From contig NZ_JAUSZM010000003.1 in the NCBI RefSeq assembly GCF_030817655.1, positions 3,596,001 to 3,660,000 on the forward strand: a stretch of 64,000 bases of DNA, given 5' to 3'. This DNA is from Streptomyces sp. V4I2 (GTDB lineage Bacteria; Actinomycetota; Actinomycetes; Streptomycetales; Streptomycetaceae). This document shows, piece by piece, positions 15,169-25,600 of the stretch. The notes under the pieces were generated by a model. That model did not search any database. It was not told where the DNA came from and was given only the letters and a program-made list of their open reading frames with translations. A program made the translations under genes and the position numbers. Numbering within the stretch: the stretch's first letter is position 1; every line of letters starts with the position of its first letter.

Positions 15169-16542
15169 ATGTCCCCCGAACTCATCTCGATCCTCGTCCT
15201 CGTCGTGGTGTTCGTCATCGCCACCACCCGTTCCGTCAACATGGGCGCGCTCGCCTTCGCCGCCGCCTTCGCGGTCGGCGAGCTCGTCGCCGACCTCGAC
15301 GCGGACGGCATCTTCGCCGGATTTCCCGGCGACCTGTTCGTCGTGCTCGTCGGCGTCACCTACCTCTTCGCCATCGCGCGGGCCAACGGCACGACCGACT
15401 GGCTGGTGCACGCGTCCATCCGGCTCGTCCGGGGGCGCGTGGCGCTGATCCCCTGGGTGATGTTCGCGATCACCGCCGCGCTCACCGCGATCGGCGCGGT
15501 CAGCCCGGCCGCGGTGGCGATCGTCGCGCCGATCGCGCTGAGCTTCGCCTCCCGCTACGGGATCAGCCCGCTGCTGATGGGCGCGATGGTCGTGCACGGT
15601 GCCCAGGGCGGCGGCTTCTCGCCGATCAGCATCTACGGCACGATCGTCAACGGCATCGTCGAGCGCGAGAAGCTCCCGGGCAACGAGATCGCCCTCTTCC
15701 TCGCGTCGCTGATCGCCAACGTGATCATCGCGGGGATCGTGTTCGTCCTGTTCGGCGGGCTGAAACTGTGGGCGCGGGGGGCGGTCGCGCCGGACGGCGG
15801 CTCCGGCGCGGGCGAGATGCCGGAGGGCGGTGGGGGTGCCCGCCGTACAACAGCTGACGCCGGCACCAGCACCAGCACCAGCACCAGCCCTTCCGGCACC
15901 GCCACCCTCGTCGAAACCCAGCCGGACACCCTGGACACCACCCGCCTCAACCCCGCCCGGATCGCCACCCTCACCGCCCTGGTCGCCCTCGTCGTCGCCG
16001 TCCTCGCCTTCGACCTCGACGCCGGTCTGACCGCGATCACCCTCGCCGTCCTCCTGAGCACCGCCTGGCCGGAGGACAGCCGCAAGGCGGTCGGACAGAT
16101 CGCCTGGTCGACGGTGCTGCTGATCTGCGGTGTCCTGACGTACGTCGGTGTCCTGGACGAGATGGGCACCATCACCTGGGCCGGCGAGGGCGTCAGCGGC
16201 ATCGGCGTCCCGCTGCTGGCCGCCGTACTGCTCTGCTACATCGGCGCGATCGTGTCGGCCTTCGCCTCCTCCGTGGGGATCATGGGCGCACTGATCCCGC
16301 TCGCCGTGCCGTTCCTCGCGCAGGGCGAGATCGGGGCGATCGGCATGGTGGCGGCGCTGGCGGTGTCGGCGACGGTGGTGGACGTGAGTCCGTTCTCGAC
16401 GAACGGCGCGCTGGTGCTGGCCGCGGCGCCGGACGTCGACCGCGAGCGTTTCTTCCGGCAGTTGATGATCTACGGAGGGATCGTGGTGGCGGTGGTCCCC
16501 GCGGTGGCGTGGCTGGTGCTGGTCGTGCCGGGCTGGGGGTAG
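15169..16542 (+). CDS. matC: MatC-type malonate/dicarboxylate transporter
   Basis: 457 residues with about eleven hydrophobic segments, of the IT/SLC13 superfamily with a MatC N-terminal domain (MSPELISILVLVVVF, HGAQGGGFSPISIYG, DVSPFSTNGALVLAA). A long cytosolic loop around residues 205-260 is Ser/Thr/Gly-rich and contains a TSTSTSTS tract encoded by a six-base tandem repeat. The adjacent malonyl-CoA synthetase gene makes malonate uptake the most likely role. It is divergent from the GntR regulator. Confidence 0.85.
   Translation: MSPELISILVLVVVFVIATTRSVNMGALAFAAAFAVGELVADLDADGIFAGFPGDLFVVLVGVTYLFAIARANGTTDWLVHASIRLVRGRVALIPWVMFAITAALTAIGAVSPAAVAIVAPIALSFASRYGISPLLMGAMVVHGAQGGGFSPISIYGTIVNGIVEREKLPGNEIALFLASLIANVIIAGIVFVLFGGLKLWARGAVAPDGGSGAGEMPEGGGGARRTTADAGTSTSTSTSPSGTATLVETQPDTLDTTRLNPARIATLTALVALVVAVLAFDLDAGLTAITLAVLLSTAWPEDSRKAVGQIAWSTVLLICGVLTYVGVLDEMGTITWAGEGVSGIGVPLLAAVLLCYIGAIVSAFASSVGIMGALIPLAVPFLAQGEIGAIGMVAALAVSATVVDVSPFSTNGALVLAAAPDVDRERFFRQLMIYGGIVVAVVPAVAWLVLVVPGWG
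15864..15888 (+). repeat. ACCAGC hexanucleotide tandem repeat in matC
   Basis: Four in-frame copies of ACCAGC encode Thr-Ser pairs in the variable cytosolic loop of MatC. In-frame slippage would alter loop length without disrupting the transporter. Confidence 0.7.
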
Positions 16543-16594
16543 GACGGACAGACGGCAGCAGGCAGTGACAGTGAACAGTTAAGGAGTACGACGC

Positions 16595-18052
16595 GTGTCC
16601 TCTCTCTTCCCGGCCCTGACCGAGGGCCGGACCGACGGCCGCACCGACCGGCCCGCTCTCCGGTTCGGCGACCGGTCCCTCACGTACGGCGAGCTCGGCG
16701 CCGCCTCCGGTGCCCTCGCGGCGCGGATCGGCGGGGCGGGCCGGGTGGCCGTCTGGGCGACCCCGGCACTTGAGACGGCCGTGGCGGTGGTGGCGGCGCT
16801 GGAGGCCTCGATCGCCGCCGTGCCGCTCAACCCGAAGTCCGGGGAGAAGGAGCTCGGGCACATCCTGGCCGACAGCGCACCCACCCTGGTCCTCGCCGCA
16901 CCCGGCGACGAACTCCCGCCTCCCCTGCGGGATCTGGCCCGCATCGACGTCGACGTGCGGGCCACCGGACCCGTCCCCCACGGCGAGGCCTCCGTGGACG
17001 ACGCCCCCGCCCTCGTCGTCTACACCTCCGGCACCACCGGCCCGCCCAAGGGCGCCGTCATCCCCCGCCGGGCCGTCGCCGCCACCCTGGACGCCCTCGC
17101 CGACGCCTGGCAGTGGACCGGCGACGACGTGCTCGTGCACGGGCTGCCCCTGTTCCACGTCCACGGCCTGGTCCTGGGCATCCTGGGCCCGCTGCGGCGC
17201 GGCGGATCGGTCCGCCACCTGGGCCGGTTCACCACGGAGGGCGTGGCCCGCGAGCTGAACGCCGGCGCGACCATGCTGTTCGGCGTGCCGACGATGTACC
17301 ACCGGATCGCCCAGACCCTGCCCGACGACCCGGAGCTGGCGAAGGCGCTGGGCCGCGCCCGGCTGCTCGTCTCCGGTTCGGCCGCCCTGCCGGTGCACGA
17401 CCACGAGCGCATCGCGGCCGCGACCGGCCGCCGCGTGATCGAGCGGTACGGCATGACCGAGACGCTGATGAACACGAGCGTGCGGGCGGACGGCGAGCCG
17501 CGCGCGGGCACGGTCGGCGTGCCGCTGCCGGGAGTCGAGCTGCGGCTCGTGGAGGAGGACGGGTCGCCGATCACGTCGTACGACAGCGAGACCGTGGGCG
17601 AGATCCAGGTGCGCGGGCCCAACCTGTTCACCGAGTACCTCAACCGGCCGGACGCCACAGCCGCCTTCACCGCCGACGGCTGGTTCCGCACCGGGGACAT
17701 GGCGGTGCGCGACCCGGACGGCTATGTGCGCATCGTCGGCCGCAAGGCCACCGACCTGATTAAGAGCGGGGGTTACAAGATCGGGGCGGGCGAGATCGAG
17801 AACGCGCTCCTCGAACACCCGGGGGTGCGGGAGGCCGCTGTCACCGGCGAGCCGGATGCCGACCTGGGCGAGCGGATCGTGGCGTGGATCGTCCCGGCCG
17901 ATCCCGAATCTCCGCCCACCGTGGCGGAGTTGGCGGATCACGTGGCGAACCGTCTCGCCCCGCACAAGCGTCCCCGGGTGGTCCACCACCTGGCCTCCCT
18001 CCCCCGCAACGACATGGGGAAGATCATGAAGCGGGCGCTGACCCGTGACTGA
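16595..18052 (+). CDS. matB: malonyl-CoA synthetase MatB
   Basis: 485 residues from GTG 16595 (AAGGAG at 16581-16586). Adenylate-forming enzyme with A3 YTSGTTGPPKG (143-153), ERYGMTETLMNT, WFRTGDMA and the conserved C-terminal Lys476. The sequence closely resembles, from memory, Streptomyces coelicolor MatB (SCO2444), including LNPKSGEKELGHI and HDHERIAAATGRRVIERYG. It converts malonate or methylmalonate, ATP and CoA to the CoA thioester, supplying fatty-acid or polyketide extender units. It overlaps the carboxyltransferase gene by 8 bases. Confidence 0.95.
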   Translation: MSSLFPALTEGRTDGRTDRPALRFGDRSLTYGELGAASGALAARIGGAGRVAVWATPALETAVAVVAALEASIAAVPLNPKSGEKELGHILADSAPTLVLAAPGDELPPPLRDLARIDVDVRATGPVPHGEASVDDAPALVVYTSGTTGPPKGAVIPRRAVAATLDALADAWQWTGDDVLVHGLPLFHVHGLVLGILGPLRRGGSVRHLGRFTTEGVARELNAGATMLFGVPTMYHRIAQTLPDDPELAKALGRARLLVSGSAALPVHDHERIAAATGRRVIERYGMTETLMNTSVRADGEPRAGTVGVPLPGVELRLVEEDGSPITSYDSETVGEIQVRGPNLFTEYLNRPDATAAFTADGWFRTGDMAVRDPDGYVRIVGRKATDLIKSGGYKIGAGEIENALLEHPGVREAAVTGEPDADLGERIVAWIVPADPESPPTVAELADHVANRLAPHKRPRVVHHLASLPRNDMGKIMKRALTRD

Positions 18053-19397
18053 CCGCCCGACCGCACGCGAGACCGTCGCCGCGGTCACCGACGATTCCAC
18101 CTTCACCGAACTCCCGTACCCGGCAAGGGAATCCAAGCCGGACGGCCCGATCGGCTGGCAGGGCTACGACGCCTCGCGCGCCCGCGCCGCCGAACGCACC
18201 GGCGAGCAGGAGTCCGTGGTCTGCGGCACCGCGCGGGTGGAGGGCACGCGGGCGGTGCTGATCGCGTTCGAGTTCGGCTTCCTGGGCGGTTCGCTCGGCG
18301 AGCGCACCGGGGACCGGCTGGAGGCGGCGTACACCCATGCCCGCGAACACCGGCTCCCGGTCGTGCCGCTGATCGCCACCGGCGGCAGCCGCATGCAGGA
18401 GGGCATGCTCGCGCTGACCCAACTCCAGCGCGTGGCCCGGCAGTCGGCACTCACGCGGGAGGCGGGGCTGCCGCAGGTCGCGGTCCTGCGGGACCCGACC
18501 ACCGGCGGCGGCTGGGCCACGCTGGGCGCGGGCGCCGACGTGATCCTCGCCCTGCCCGGCGCTCAGGTCGGCTTCGCGGGTTCCCGGGTCCGGCCGCCGG
18601 ACGCGGACCCGGCGGCGTACACGGCCGAGGCGCAGGTGGCGGCGGGCGCGGCCGACGCGGTCGTACCACCGGAGGAACTGCGCGGGACGCTGGGCCGGTG
18701 GCTGCGGCTGCTGACGTCGCCGGCACAGCAGGCGCCGGTGCCGCCGCCTCTCGGCGCCACCGACCTGCCGGCCACGGGAGGGGACGCGGTGCGGCGTGCC
18801 CGTTCTCCCCGACGTCCGCGCGCCGAACGCTACTTGGACGCCTACTTCACGCACCGTCTCCCCATCAACGGCGACCGCTGCGGCGGCACCGACCCCGACG
18901 GCATGCTGTGCGGCTTCGGCGAGCACGAGGGCCGTACGGTCGCGTACGCCGCCCAGACCGGCACGGCGACCCGCCCCGCCGGCTACCGCACCGCCGCCCG
19001 TCTGATCCGCCTCGCGGACCGCCTCGGCATCCCGGTCCTCTCCCTGGTGGACACCCCCGGCGCGGCCAACGACGCCGAGGCCGAACGCCAGGGCGCGGGC
19101 GCCGCGATCGCGGACCTGTTCCTCACCGTGGCCGCCGCCCGCACCCCCGTCACCACGCTGCTGATCGGCGAGGGCGGCTCGGGCGGCGCGCTGGCCCTGG
19201 CGGCACCCGGCAACACCTGGGCCACGCCGGACAGTTACTTCTCGGTGATCGCACCCGAGCAGGCGGCGGCGATCCTGAAGCGGTCGGCCGAGGAGGTCGA
19301 GGCGACGGCGGACCACCTGCGGATCCGGCCGCAGGACTTGGCCGAACTGGGACTGGTCCGGCATGCCCCACGCGACAACCTCAAGTACCGTCCGTAA
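18045..19397 (+). CDS. fused acyl-CoA carboxyltransferase (beta+alpha type)
   Basis: 450 residues from GTG 18045, inside the end of matB. Both carboxyltransferase halves are present in one chain: residues about 30-220 resemble AccD (GSLGERTGDRLEAAY, PLIATGGSRMQEGMLAL, DPTTGGGWATLG) and 260-450 AccA (GYRTAARLIRLADRLGIPVLSLVDTPGA, GEGGSGGALALAAP). There is no biotin-carboxylase or carrier domain. In the mat operon it could carboxylate acetyl-CoA with partners elsewhere, or work in reverse on malonyl-CoA to yield acetyl-CoA during malonate catabolism; the sequence does not decide. Confidence 0.85.
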   Translation: MTDRPTARETVAAVTDDSTFTELPYPARESKPDGPIGWQGYDASRARAAERTGEQESVVCGTARVEGTRAVLIAFEFGFLGGSLGERTGDRLEAAYTHAREHRLPVVPLIATGGSRMQEGMLALTQLQRVARQSALTREAGLPQVAVLRDPTTGGGWATLGAGADVILALPGAQVGFAGSRVRPPDADPAAYTAEAQVAAGAADAVVPPEELRGTLGRWLRLLTSPAQQAPVPPPLGATDLPATGGDAVRRARSPRRPRAERYLDAYFTHRLPINGDRCGGTDPDGMLCGFGEHEGRTVAYAAQTGTATRPAGYRTAARLIRLADRLGIPVLSLVDTPGAANDAEAERQGAGAAIADLFLTVAAARTPVTTLLIGEGGSGGALALAAPGNTWATPDSYFSVIAPEQAAAILKRSAEEVEATADHLRIRPQDLAELGLVRHAPRDNLKYRP

Positions 19398-19481
19398 CAA
19401 TAGAGATGCTCAGTGCTGCGAGAGCGGTGTGAGAGCAGTGCTGGAGCGTGCGAGAACGCTTGACGGGACGACGGGGGCACC

Positions 19482-19856
19482 ATGGAACGCTTAGTGGAGT
19501 TCGAGACCGCCGACGGGGCCGTGGTGTCGGTCGAGGCCTTCGAGGAGCGGTCCGGCTCCCGGCTGGTGTCCCGCGGGGACGGCACCGTCCAGGCGGCCCG
19601 CACCTTCGAGGGCGCCCTGGAAGGAGTGCGTGCCGCCGCCTCCTCGGCGCTCCGCGTCTTCCGTGACGGCTCGCTGCGGCCCGACGGGATCGAGATCGAG
19701 TTCGGGGTGAAGCTGTCCGCGGAGACCGGCGCGATCATCGCGAAGGGGACGGCGGAGGGCCACCTGGTGGTGAAGCTGACCTGGTCACCGGGGGCGGCCA
19801 CAGAGGCCGACGTACCCCCGTCCGCGTCCGTCCCGGAGCCCAGCACGCCGTCATGA
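19482..19856 (+). CDS. Trypco1 (trypsin-co-occurring domain 1, CU044_2847-like) protein
   Basis: 124 residues. A short beta-rich domain (RLVEFETADGAVVSVE..., then GIEIEFGVKLSAETGAIIAKGTAEGHLVVKLTW) matches the Trypco1 family found beside trypsin-like proteases in bacterial conflict systems. The overlapping next gene is exactly such a protease, which supports the call. It is the first gene of a four-gene operon. Leu4 is a TTA codon (19491-19493), so translation of the lead gene probably depends on the developmental tRNA bldA. Its role is unknown; a regulatory or adaptor subunit is likely. Confidence 0.8.
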   Translation: MERLVEFETADGAVVSVEAFEERSGSRLVSRGDGTVQAARTFEGALEGVRAAASSALRVFRDGSLRPDGIEIEFGVKLSAETGAIIAKGTAEGHLVVKLTWSPGAATEADVPPSASVPEPSTPS

Positions 19857-21574
19857 ACAGCGCCGAATGGCACGCCCGGATCGAGTGCGGGGGCGAGGTG
19901 GCCGGAGCAGGCTTCCTCGTGTCCCCGAACAAGGTGCTGACCTGCGCCCATGTGGTGAAGCGGGCGGACGCGGGGCTGGCCGTGACGTTCACGGAACGTC
20001 CCGGCTCCCCCGCCGTCCCGGCCCGTGTCGTCGCCCACGGCGGCTGGGCGGGCGGTGACACCGACCCGGGGGACCTCGCGGTCCTGGAGCTGGAGCGGGA
20101 CATGCCGATCGTGCCGGCCGCGCTGGCGCCCGTCGACACGGCACACGGCGTGACGGCGCCCCGCAAGCTGGTCGTGTACGGGTTCCCGGTCGGCTTCGAC
20201 GAGGGCACCCTCGCCGAATACCGCATCACCGCACCGCAGTTGATCAACCGGGAGTGGATCCAGCTGGAGGCCTGGCAGCAGGGCGGCCAGCCGCTCGCCC
20301 CCGGGTTCAGCGGCTCGGCGGTCACGCTCGTCGACACCGGCGAGGTCGTCGGCATGGTCACGGCGGAGGGCGCCCCGGATGTGCGCAACGGGCGGATGAT
20401 GCCCACCGAGGTCATGGTCCGGTACTGGCCCGACCTGGAGGGCCTGGTGCCCACCTCGGACCATGCGAGCGCCGACCGGGCGCGGCTGCGCGCGCTGGTG
20501 GAGCGGGCGGTCCGCACAGGCCTGGAGTGCGATCCGGTACGGCTCTACACCGCGGCCGCCGACCGGTTCGACCCGCCGCCGCCCGAGGAGGGCTTCGCCT
20601 CGCTGTGGTCGGCGGCGCTGTTCGTGCTGTGCGAACTCGACGGGCCCGGCGCCGCCGGCACGGTCACCCGGTTCGCCGACCACCTGGAGGCGCGGCTGCA
20701 CGCCCTGTTCCGGGCGCCCGCGCCCGCCGAGCCGGAAGCGGCGCCCGACTGGTCGCCGATCCTCGTCGAGCTGGCGCACAGCGGCGCCGGTGACGACCTG
20801 GTGCGCGTGGAGGTGTCCGCGTACAGCGGAGGGCACCGCCACCCGGTCGACTCGGGAACGGTTCCGCAGAACCGGCTGCGCGCCTTCGTGCAGGACCGGA
20901 TCGAGGCGGCGTTCCGCCATCTCACGCCGGGCGCCGACGAGTTGATCGCGTTCGCGCTGCCCCGGGACTGGCTGGACTGGCCGGTGGACCGCTGGGAGAG
21001 CGCCCCCGACGACGCCACTCCGCTCGGCTGCCTCTACCCGCTCGTCGTCACCGACCACGCCCGCCGCAAGACCAGCACCCGGCACGTCCTGACCCGCGCC
21101 TGGAACCGCCTCGACTCCTCCCCGGGCGCGCGGGTGCACCGCGTCGAGTGCTCCGGCCCCGAGGAGCCCGGCCGGCTCCGGTTGCGGCTGCGCAAGCCCG
21201 ACGCCTGTCTGGCCGGCTTCGCCACCGCGCCGGCCGCGGCCCGCACCCGCCCGCACTTCGACACCTCGCTCACCGCTCCGGCCCCGGTGATCGTCTGGTC
21301 GCGCAGCGGCTGCGGCGCCGGCCGGGCCGACCAGGAAACGGACTGCGGAGACACGACCGCCCCCTGCACCGGCAAGTCCTTCCTCGACGAACTCGACGCC
21401 CACGTCGCCCACGTACCGCCCGCCGAACTCCCCCGGCACATCCTGGCCCTGCGCGAGGAGGCCGACGCGGAGGAGGGCCACTGGGCCCGCGACATCCAGC
21501 TGCTGTGGGACGACCCGCGCTGCTTCACCGACCCGCACGACACCACCGCGCACGTCCGCTCACCCGTGGCGTGA
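19853..21574 (+). CDS. trypsin-like protease fused to a VMAP-C domain
   Basis: 573 residues, no signal peptide, so it is cytosolic. Residues about 1-205 are a chymotrypsin-fold protease with triad His33 (TCAHVV), Asp74 (DLAVLEL) and Ser153 (GFSGSA). Residues about 230-290 are helical; about 300-520 match the C-terminal domain of vWA-MoxR-associated proteins (VMAP-C; LIAFALPRDWLDWPVDRWE, PLGCLYPLVVTDHARR). In this class of conflict systems the protease is thought to be the effector, released when an ATPase-driven complex senses invasion. Start overlaps the Trypco1 stop (ATGA). Confidence 0.88.
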   Translation: MNSAEWHARIECGGEVAGAGFLVSPNKVLTCAHVVKRADAGLAVTFTERPGSPAVPARVVAHGGWAGGDTDPGDLAVLELERDMPIVPAALAPVDTAHGVTAPRKLVVYGFPVGFDEGTLAEYRITAPQLINREWIQLEAWQQGGQPLAPGFSGSAVTLVDTGEVVGMVTAEGAPDVRNGRMMPTEVMVRYWPDLEGLVPTSDHASADRARLRALVERAVRTGLECDPVRLYTAAADRFDPPPPEEGFASLWSAALFVLCELDGPGAAGTVTRFADHLEARLHALFRAPAPAEPEAAPDWSPILVELAHSGAGDDLVRVEVSAYSGGHRHPVDSGTVPQNRLRAFVQDRIEAAFRHLTPGADELIAFALPRDWLDWPVDRWESAPDDATPLGCLYPLVVTDHARRKTSTRHVLTRAWNRLDSSPGARVHRVECSGPEEPGRLRLRLRKPDACLAGFATAPAAARTRPHFDTSLTAPAPVIVWSRSGCGAGRADQETDCGDTTAPCTGKSFLDELDAHVAHVPPAELPRHILALREEADAEEGHWARDIQLLWDDPRCFTDPHDTTAHVRSPVA

Positions 21575-21623
21575 CCCCACCCCCGGCACGAACCCCAGCA
21601 AGAAGGAGCCCGGAGACCACCTC

Positions 21624-22646
21624 ATGGCGCACTGGTCCGTCTACACCGGCAAGAGCGAGCCGCACGACGGCATCGACGAGCTGCCCGCCCCGCCCCCGTG
21701 GCGGGCCTTCGACGGCGGTCCCGCGCTGCCACCGCCCGCCGAGGAGGAGGACGAGGCCGCCGTCTCCCCGGACCGCATGCACCGCGCGAAGACGTACGTC
21801 GCCTCGCCGGAGACCGTCCAGCTCGTCAACGCCGCGCTCTGTCTGCGCCGCCCGCTGCTGGTCACCGGGCCGCCCGGCACCGGCAAGTCCTCCCTGGCGT
21901 ACGCGGTCGCCCGCGAACTGCGTCTCGGACCGGTCCTGCGCTGGAACATCACCAGCCGCAGCACCCTCGCCGACGGCCTCTACCAGTACGACCCGCTGTC
22001 CCGGCTGTACGCCTCCCGGCCCGGCCCGGGAGGCGACCGCGGTGGCCGGGGCGGCGTGGAGGACCACCTGCGCCTCGGCCCCCTCGGCACCGCCCTGCTC
22101 CCCTACGGGCGCCCGCGCGCCCTGCTCGTCGACGAGATCGACAAGAGCGACCTCGACCTGCCGAACGACCTGCTCAACGTCCTCGAGGAGGGCCAGTACG
22201 AGATCCCCGAACTCGTCCGCGCGGCCCGCCACTTGGCCGACGACGGCCGCGCCGAGGTCCTCGCCGACGGCACGGACGGTCCGGTGGCGATCACCCGCGG
22301 CCTGGTCCGCTGCCGCGCCTTCCCCTTCGTCGTCCTGACCAGCAACGGCGAGCGCGAGTTCCCGCCCGCCTTCCTGCGCCGCTGCGTCCGTCTCAAGCTG
22401 CGCCGCCCCGACCGGGGCCGCCTCACCGACATCGTCCGCGCCCATCTCGGCAGCCCGGACGGCGAGGCCGAGCCCCTGATCACCCGTTTCCTGGAGCGCG
22501 CGGGCAGCGGCGAGCTGGCCACCGACCAGCTCCTGAACGCGATCTACCTCACCGGCGTCGCCGGCCTCGACGCCGCCTCCCGCGACGAGCTGGCCGAGCA
22601 GCTGATGCCGTACCTGAGCGCGGCGGCGGACGGCGATGGCATCTGA
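21624..22646 (+). CDS. MoxR-family AAA+ ATPase
   Basis: 340 residues; AAGGAG lies upstream of ATG 21624. Walker A GPPGTGKSS (82-90), Walker B LLVDEIDKS (Asp170, Glu171), sensor 1 VVLTSNGEREFPPAFLRRC and an arginine finger are intact, so it should hydrolyse ATP. MoxR ATPases remodel partners that carry vWA domains; the downstream 1,474-residue protein has a vWA-like domain and is the natural partner. The end overlaps that gene by 11 bases. It is the chaperone-like switch of the conflict system. Confidence 0.92.
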   Translation: MAHWSVYTGKSEPHDGIDELPAPPPWRAFDGGPALPPPAEEEDEAAVSPDRMHRAKTYVASPETVQLVNAALCLRRPLLVTGPPGTGKSSLAYAVARELRLGPVLRWNITSRSTLADGLYQYDPLSRLYASRPGPGGDRGGRGGVEDHLRLGPLGTALLPYGRPRALLVDEIDKSDLDLPNDLLNVLEEGQYEIPELVRAARHLADDGRAEVLADGTDGPVAITRGLVRCRAFPFVVLTSNGEREFPPAFLRRCVRLKLRRPDRGRLTDIVRAHLGSPDGEAEPLITRFLERAGSGELATDQLLNAIYLTGVAGLDAASRDELAEQLMPYLSAAADGDGI

Positions 22647-25600
22647 GCGGGCGGGTTCGAGCACGGGATCCGATGACGCTTCCGCCTCGCCCGTCGCCCG
22701 GCTCTCCGCGGTCCTGGCGGCCGCGGCGGAGGCCGACGGGCCGACTCCGCGCGAGCTGGCGGAACTGCTGTGGCTGGCCGGGCAGTTGGAGCGTACGGAG
22801 GAGGGGGCGGCGGCGTCCGCGGGCCGGGAGCCCCGGACCGCGTCCCCCGCGCCGGACGCCCCCGTCGCGGTACCGCCCCGCCCCGAGGCCGACCGCCCAC
22901 GCCCGCCGGACCAGGCACCCGCCCCGCACCACGACGCCCGGGTCCCCCTGCTCCTGCCCACCCCGGCACCCCGCGTCCCCGGCCCGAACAGCGGCGGCGG
23001 CACCCGCTTCCTCGCCCCCGCACCCCCGATGCTGCACCGCCCCCTCGCGTTGCAGCGGGCCCTGCGTCCCCTCAAGCGCAAGGTGCCGTCACCGCGCGCC
23101 CGCGTCCTGGACGAGCGGGCGACGGCCGACCGGATCGCCCGGCTGGGCGCACACCCCGCGGTGTGGGTGCCCGTACTGCGTCCCGCCCCCGACCGCTGGC
23201 TGCGCCTCAACCTCGTGCACGACACCGGTCCCACGATGCCCGTGTGGCGCCCCCTGGTCCGCGAACTGCACACCGTCCTCGCCCAGTCCGGCATCTTCCG
23301 CACGGTCACCCTGCACCCGGCCGGCCCCGACGGCCGGGCCCGCCAGGTCCCGGCCCTCGACGACGGCCGCACGGTCACCCTGGTCGTCAGCGACTGCATG
23401 GGCCCGCAGTGGCGCCCGGGCGAGACGGGCGCGCGCTGGTACGGCACGCTGCGTCACTGGGCGGCCCGCATGCCGGTGGCCGTGGTCCAGCCGCTCCCCG
23501 AACACCTGTGGGCCGGCACCGCACTGCCCGCCGAACCGGGCCTGCTGACACCTCCGGCCGCGGCGGCCCCGTCCGCCGCGCTCACCTTCCTGCCGTACGA
23601 CCCGGAGACCCCACCGCCACCCGCCACGGCCGTCCCCCTCCCCGTACTGGAGCCCGGCGCGCCCTGGCTCGCCAACTGGGCCGCGCTGTTGGCCGACCCG
23701 GGCGGCAGCCGGATGCCGGGAGCGGCGGCCTGGCTGCCGGTCGTTCCGCGGCCACCTGCCGAACAGGCCCCCGACATAGCCGAGTTGGGCCCGGAGGATT
23801 TGGTGCTGCGCTTCCGCGCCACCGCCTCCCCGGAGGCCTTCCGCCTCGCCGGCCACCTCGCACTGGCGGTCCCCTCCGTGCCGGTGATGCGCCTCGTCCA
23901 GCGCACCGTGGACCGCGATCCACGCCCGCAGCACCTGGCCGAGGTGATCCTCAGCGGCATGCTCCAGGCCGTCCCCGGACCGGCGGGGAGGTATGAATTC
24001 CGTCCGGGTGTACGGGACTTGCTCCTGCGGTCGCTGCCGCGGACCGCCCGGGGGCGGACGCGCGAGTTCCTGGCGCAGGTGGGCGGGCTGATCGACGAGC
24101 GGGCGGGGCTGGCGGCGGGCGAGTTCCGGGCGGAGACGGGCGGGGCGTCCGGCGGCGCGGGGTCGGTGTTCGCGACGGTGAGCGAGGAGACGGTACGGCG
24201 GCTGGGCGGGGGTGGGGCGGAGCGGCTGGTCGGAGGGCGTTACCGGATCGTCGGGGAGCGCGGCCCGGGTCAGCGGATGTGGGAGGCCGTGGATGTGCGG
24301 ACCGAGGAGCGGGTGGTCGTACACCTGTATCCGGAGCAGGCGGAGCGGTATCGGGAACGGTTCCTCAGGGAGGCTGCCGCGCTGGCCGAGGTCGACAGTC
24401 CGTACGTGGTGCGGGTGCTCGACTTCGGGGTGGACGGAGAAAAGCCTTACCTGGTCGCGGAGTTCGTGGATGGAGTGACCGTGCGCGAGGTGACCGAGGA
24501 GGGCGGTCACCCGCTGTCCTTCACGATGTTCGCGCGCCTGGCCCGTCAGGGAGGGGCGGGGCTGGCGGCCCTGCACGCACGTGGCCTGGTGCGCGGGCAG
24601 CGCGGCCTGCTGGGGCTGCTGCTGCGGCCGGAGGGCGCCGTCCTGATCTGCCGGTTCGCTCTCGGCGAGGAATCCCTGGACAAGAACCCGGACGCGGACT
24701 ACCGAGAATTCGACCGGATGCTCCAGGACCTGGCCCGGCGGGTACCGAAGGCGCCACCGGAGCACCGGGGGCTGCTGGACCGGATCGCCGGCGGCGACCT
24801 GAGCGAACCCACCCGCATCGCGGTCGAGGAATTCGCGAACGTCGAACCCACCGAGTCGGGCCGGTTCACCCTGCTGGGCGAGCTGCGGATCAGCCACCAG
24901 GACTCCCCCGTGGCCTCGCCCTCACCCGATGTCCAGACCCTGCTCTGCATGCTGCTCCTCAGGCACGGCCGGCGCCTGACCTACGCCGAGCTGGCCCAGG
25001 GCATGTGGGACGATCCGCCCGCGCCGGGTGAGGCGGCGCGCATCATCGACGACCTGGCCGCGCAGGTATGGCGGCTCGTCGACCCCTGCACGCTCGTCAT
25101 CCTCTCCGGCGGCTACGCGCTGCACGCGGCGGACCACCACATCGACGTGGACCTCTTGGAAAAGCTCAGCCACCGCGACCCCGACCAGTCCCCCGACCTC
25201 CGACGCACCCAACTCCGCCAGGCCCTGGACCTCTTCTACGGCGACCCCCTCGACGGCGTCCCCGGCCCCGCCGCCCGGGCCGCCCGCACCCGCCTCCGCG
25301 CCCTCCGCGACGAACTCACCCGTGAACTCGCGGAGTTGGAGGACAGGACCACGGTCACCCGGCGCTCCGCGATCCTCTTCGAGGCCGACGACCTGAGCGG
25401 CCTCCCCGAGGCCCGTATCTCCCTCGAGTACGCGGTGCACGAGTTCCTGTCCCGCGGCACCCTCGCCCCCCATCAGCACGAGGTGCGCGTCCGCGACAAC
25501 GGCTATGCCGTGCTCGCCGACCCCGACGCCTACCTGCTCCCCCTCCTCGTGGCCGTCCTGCGCGGGCTCCCCGAGGCCTTCGCGAGGCTGGCCGACCCGC

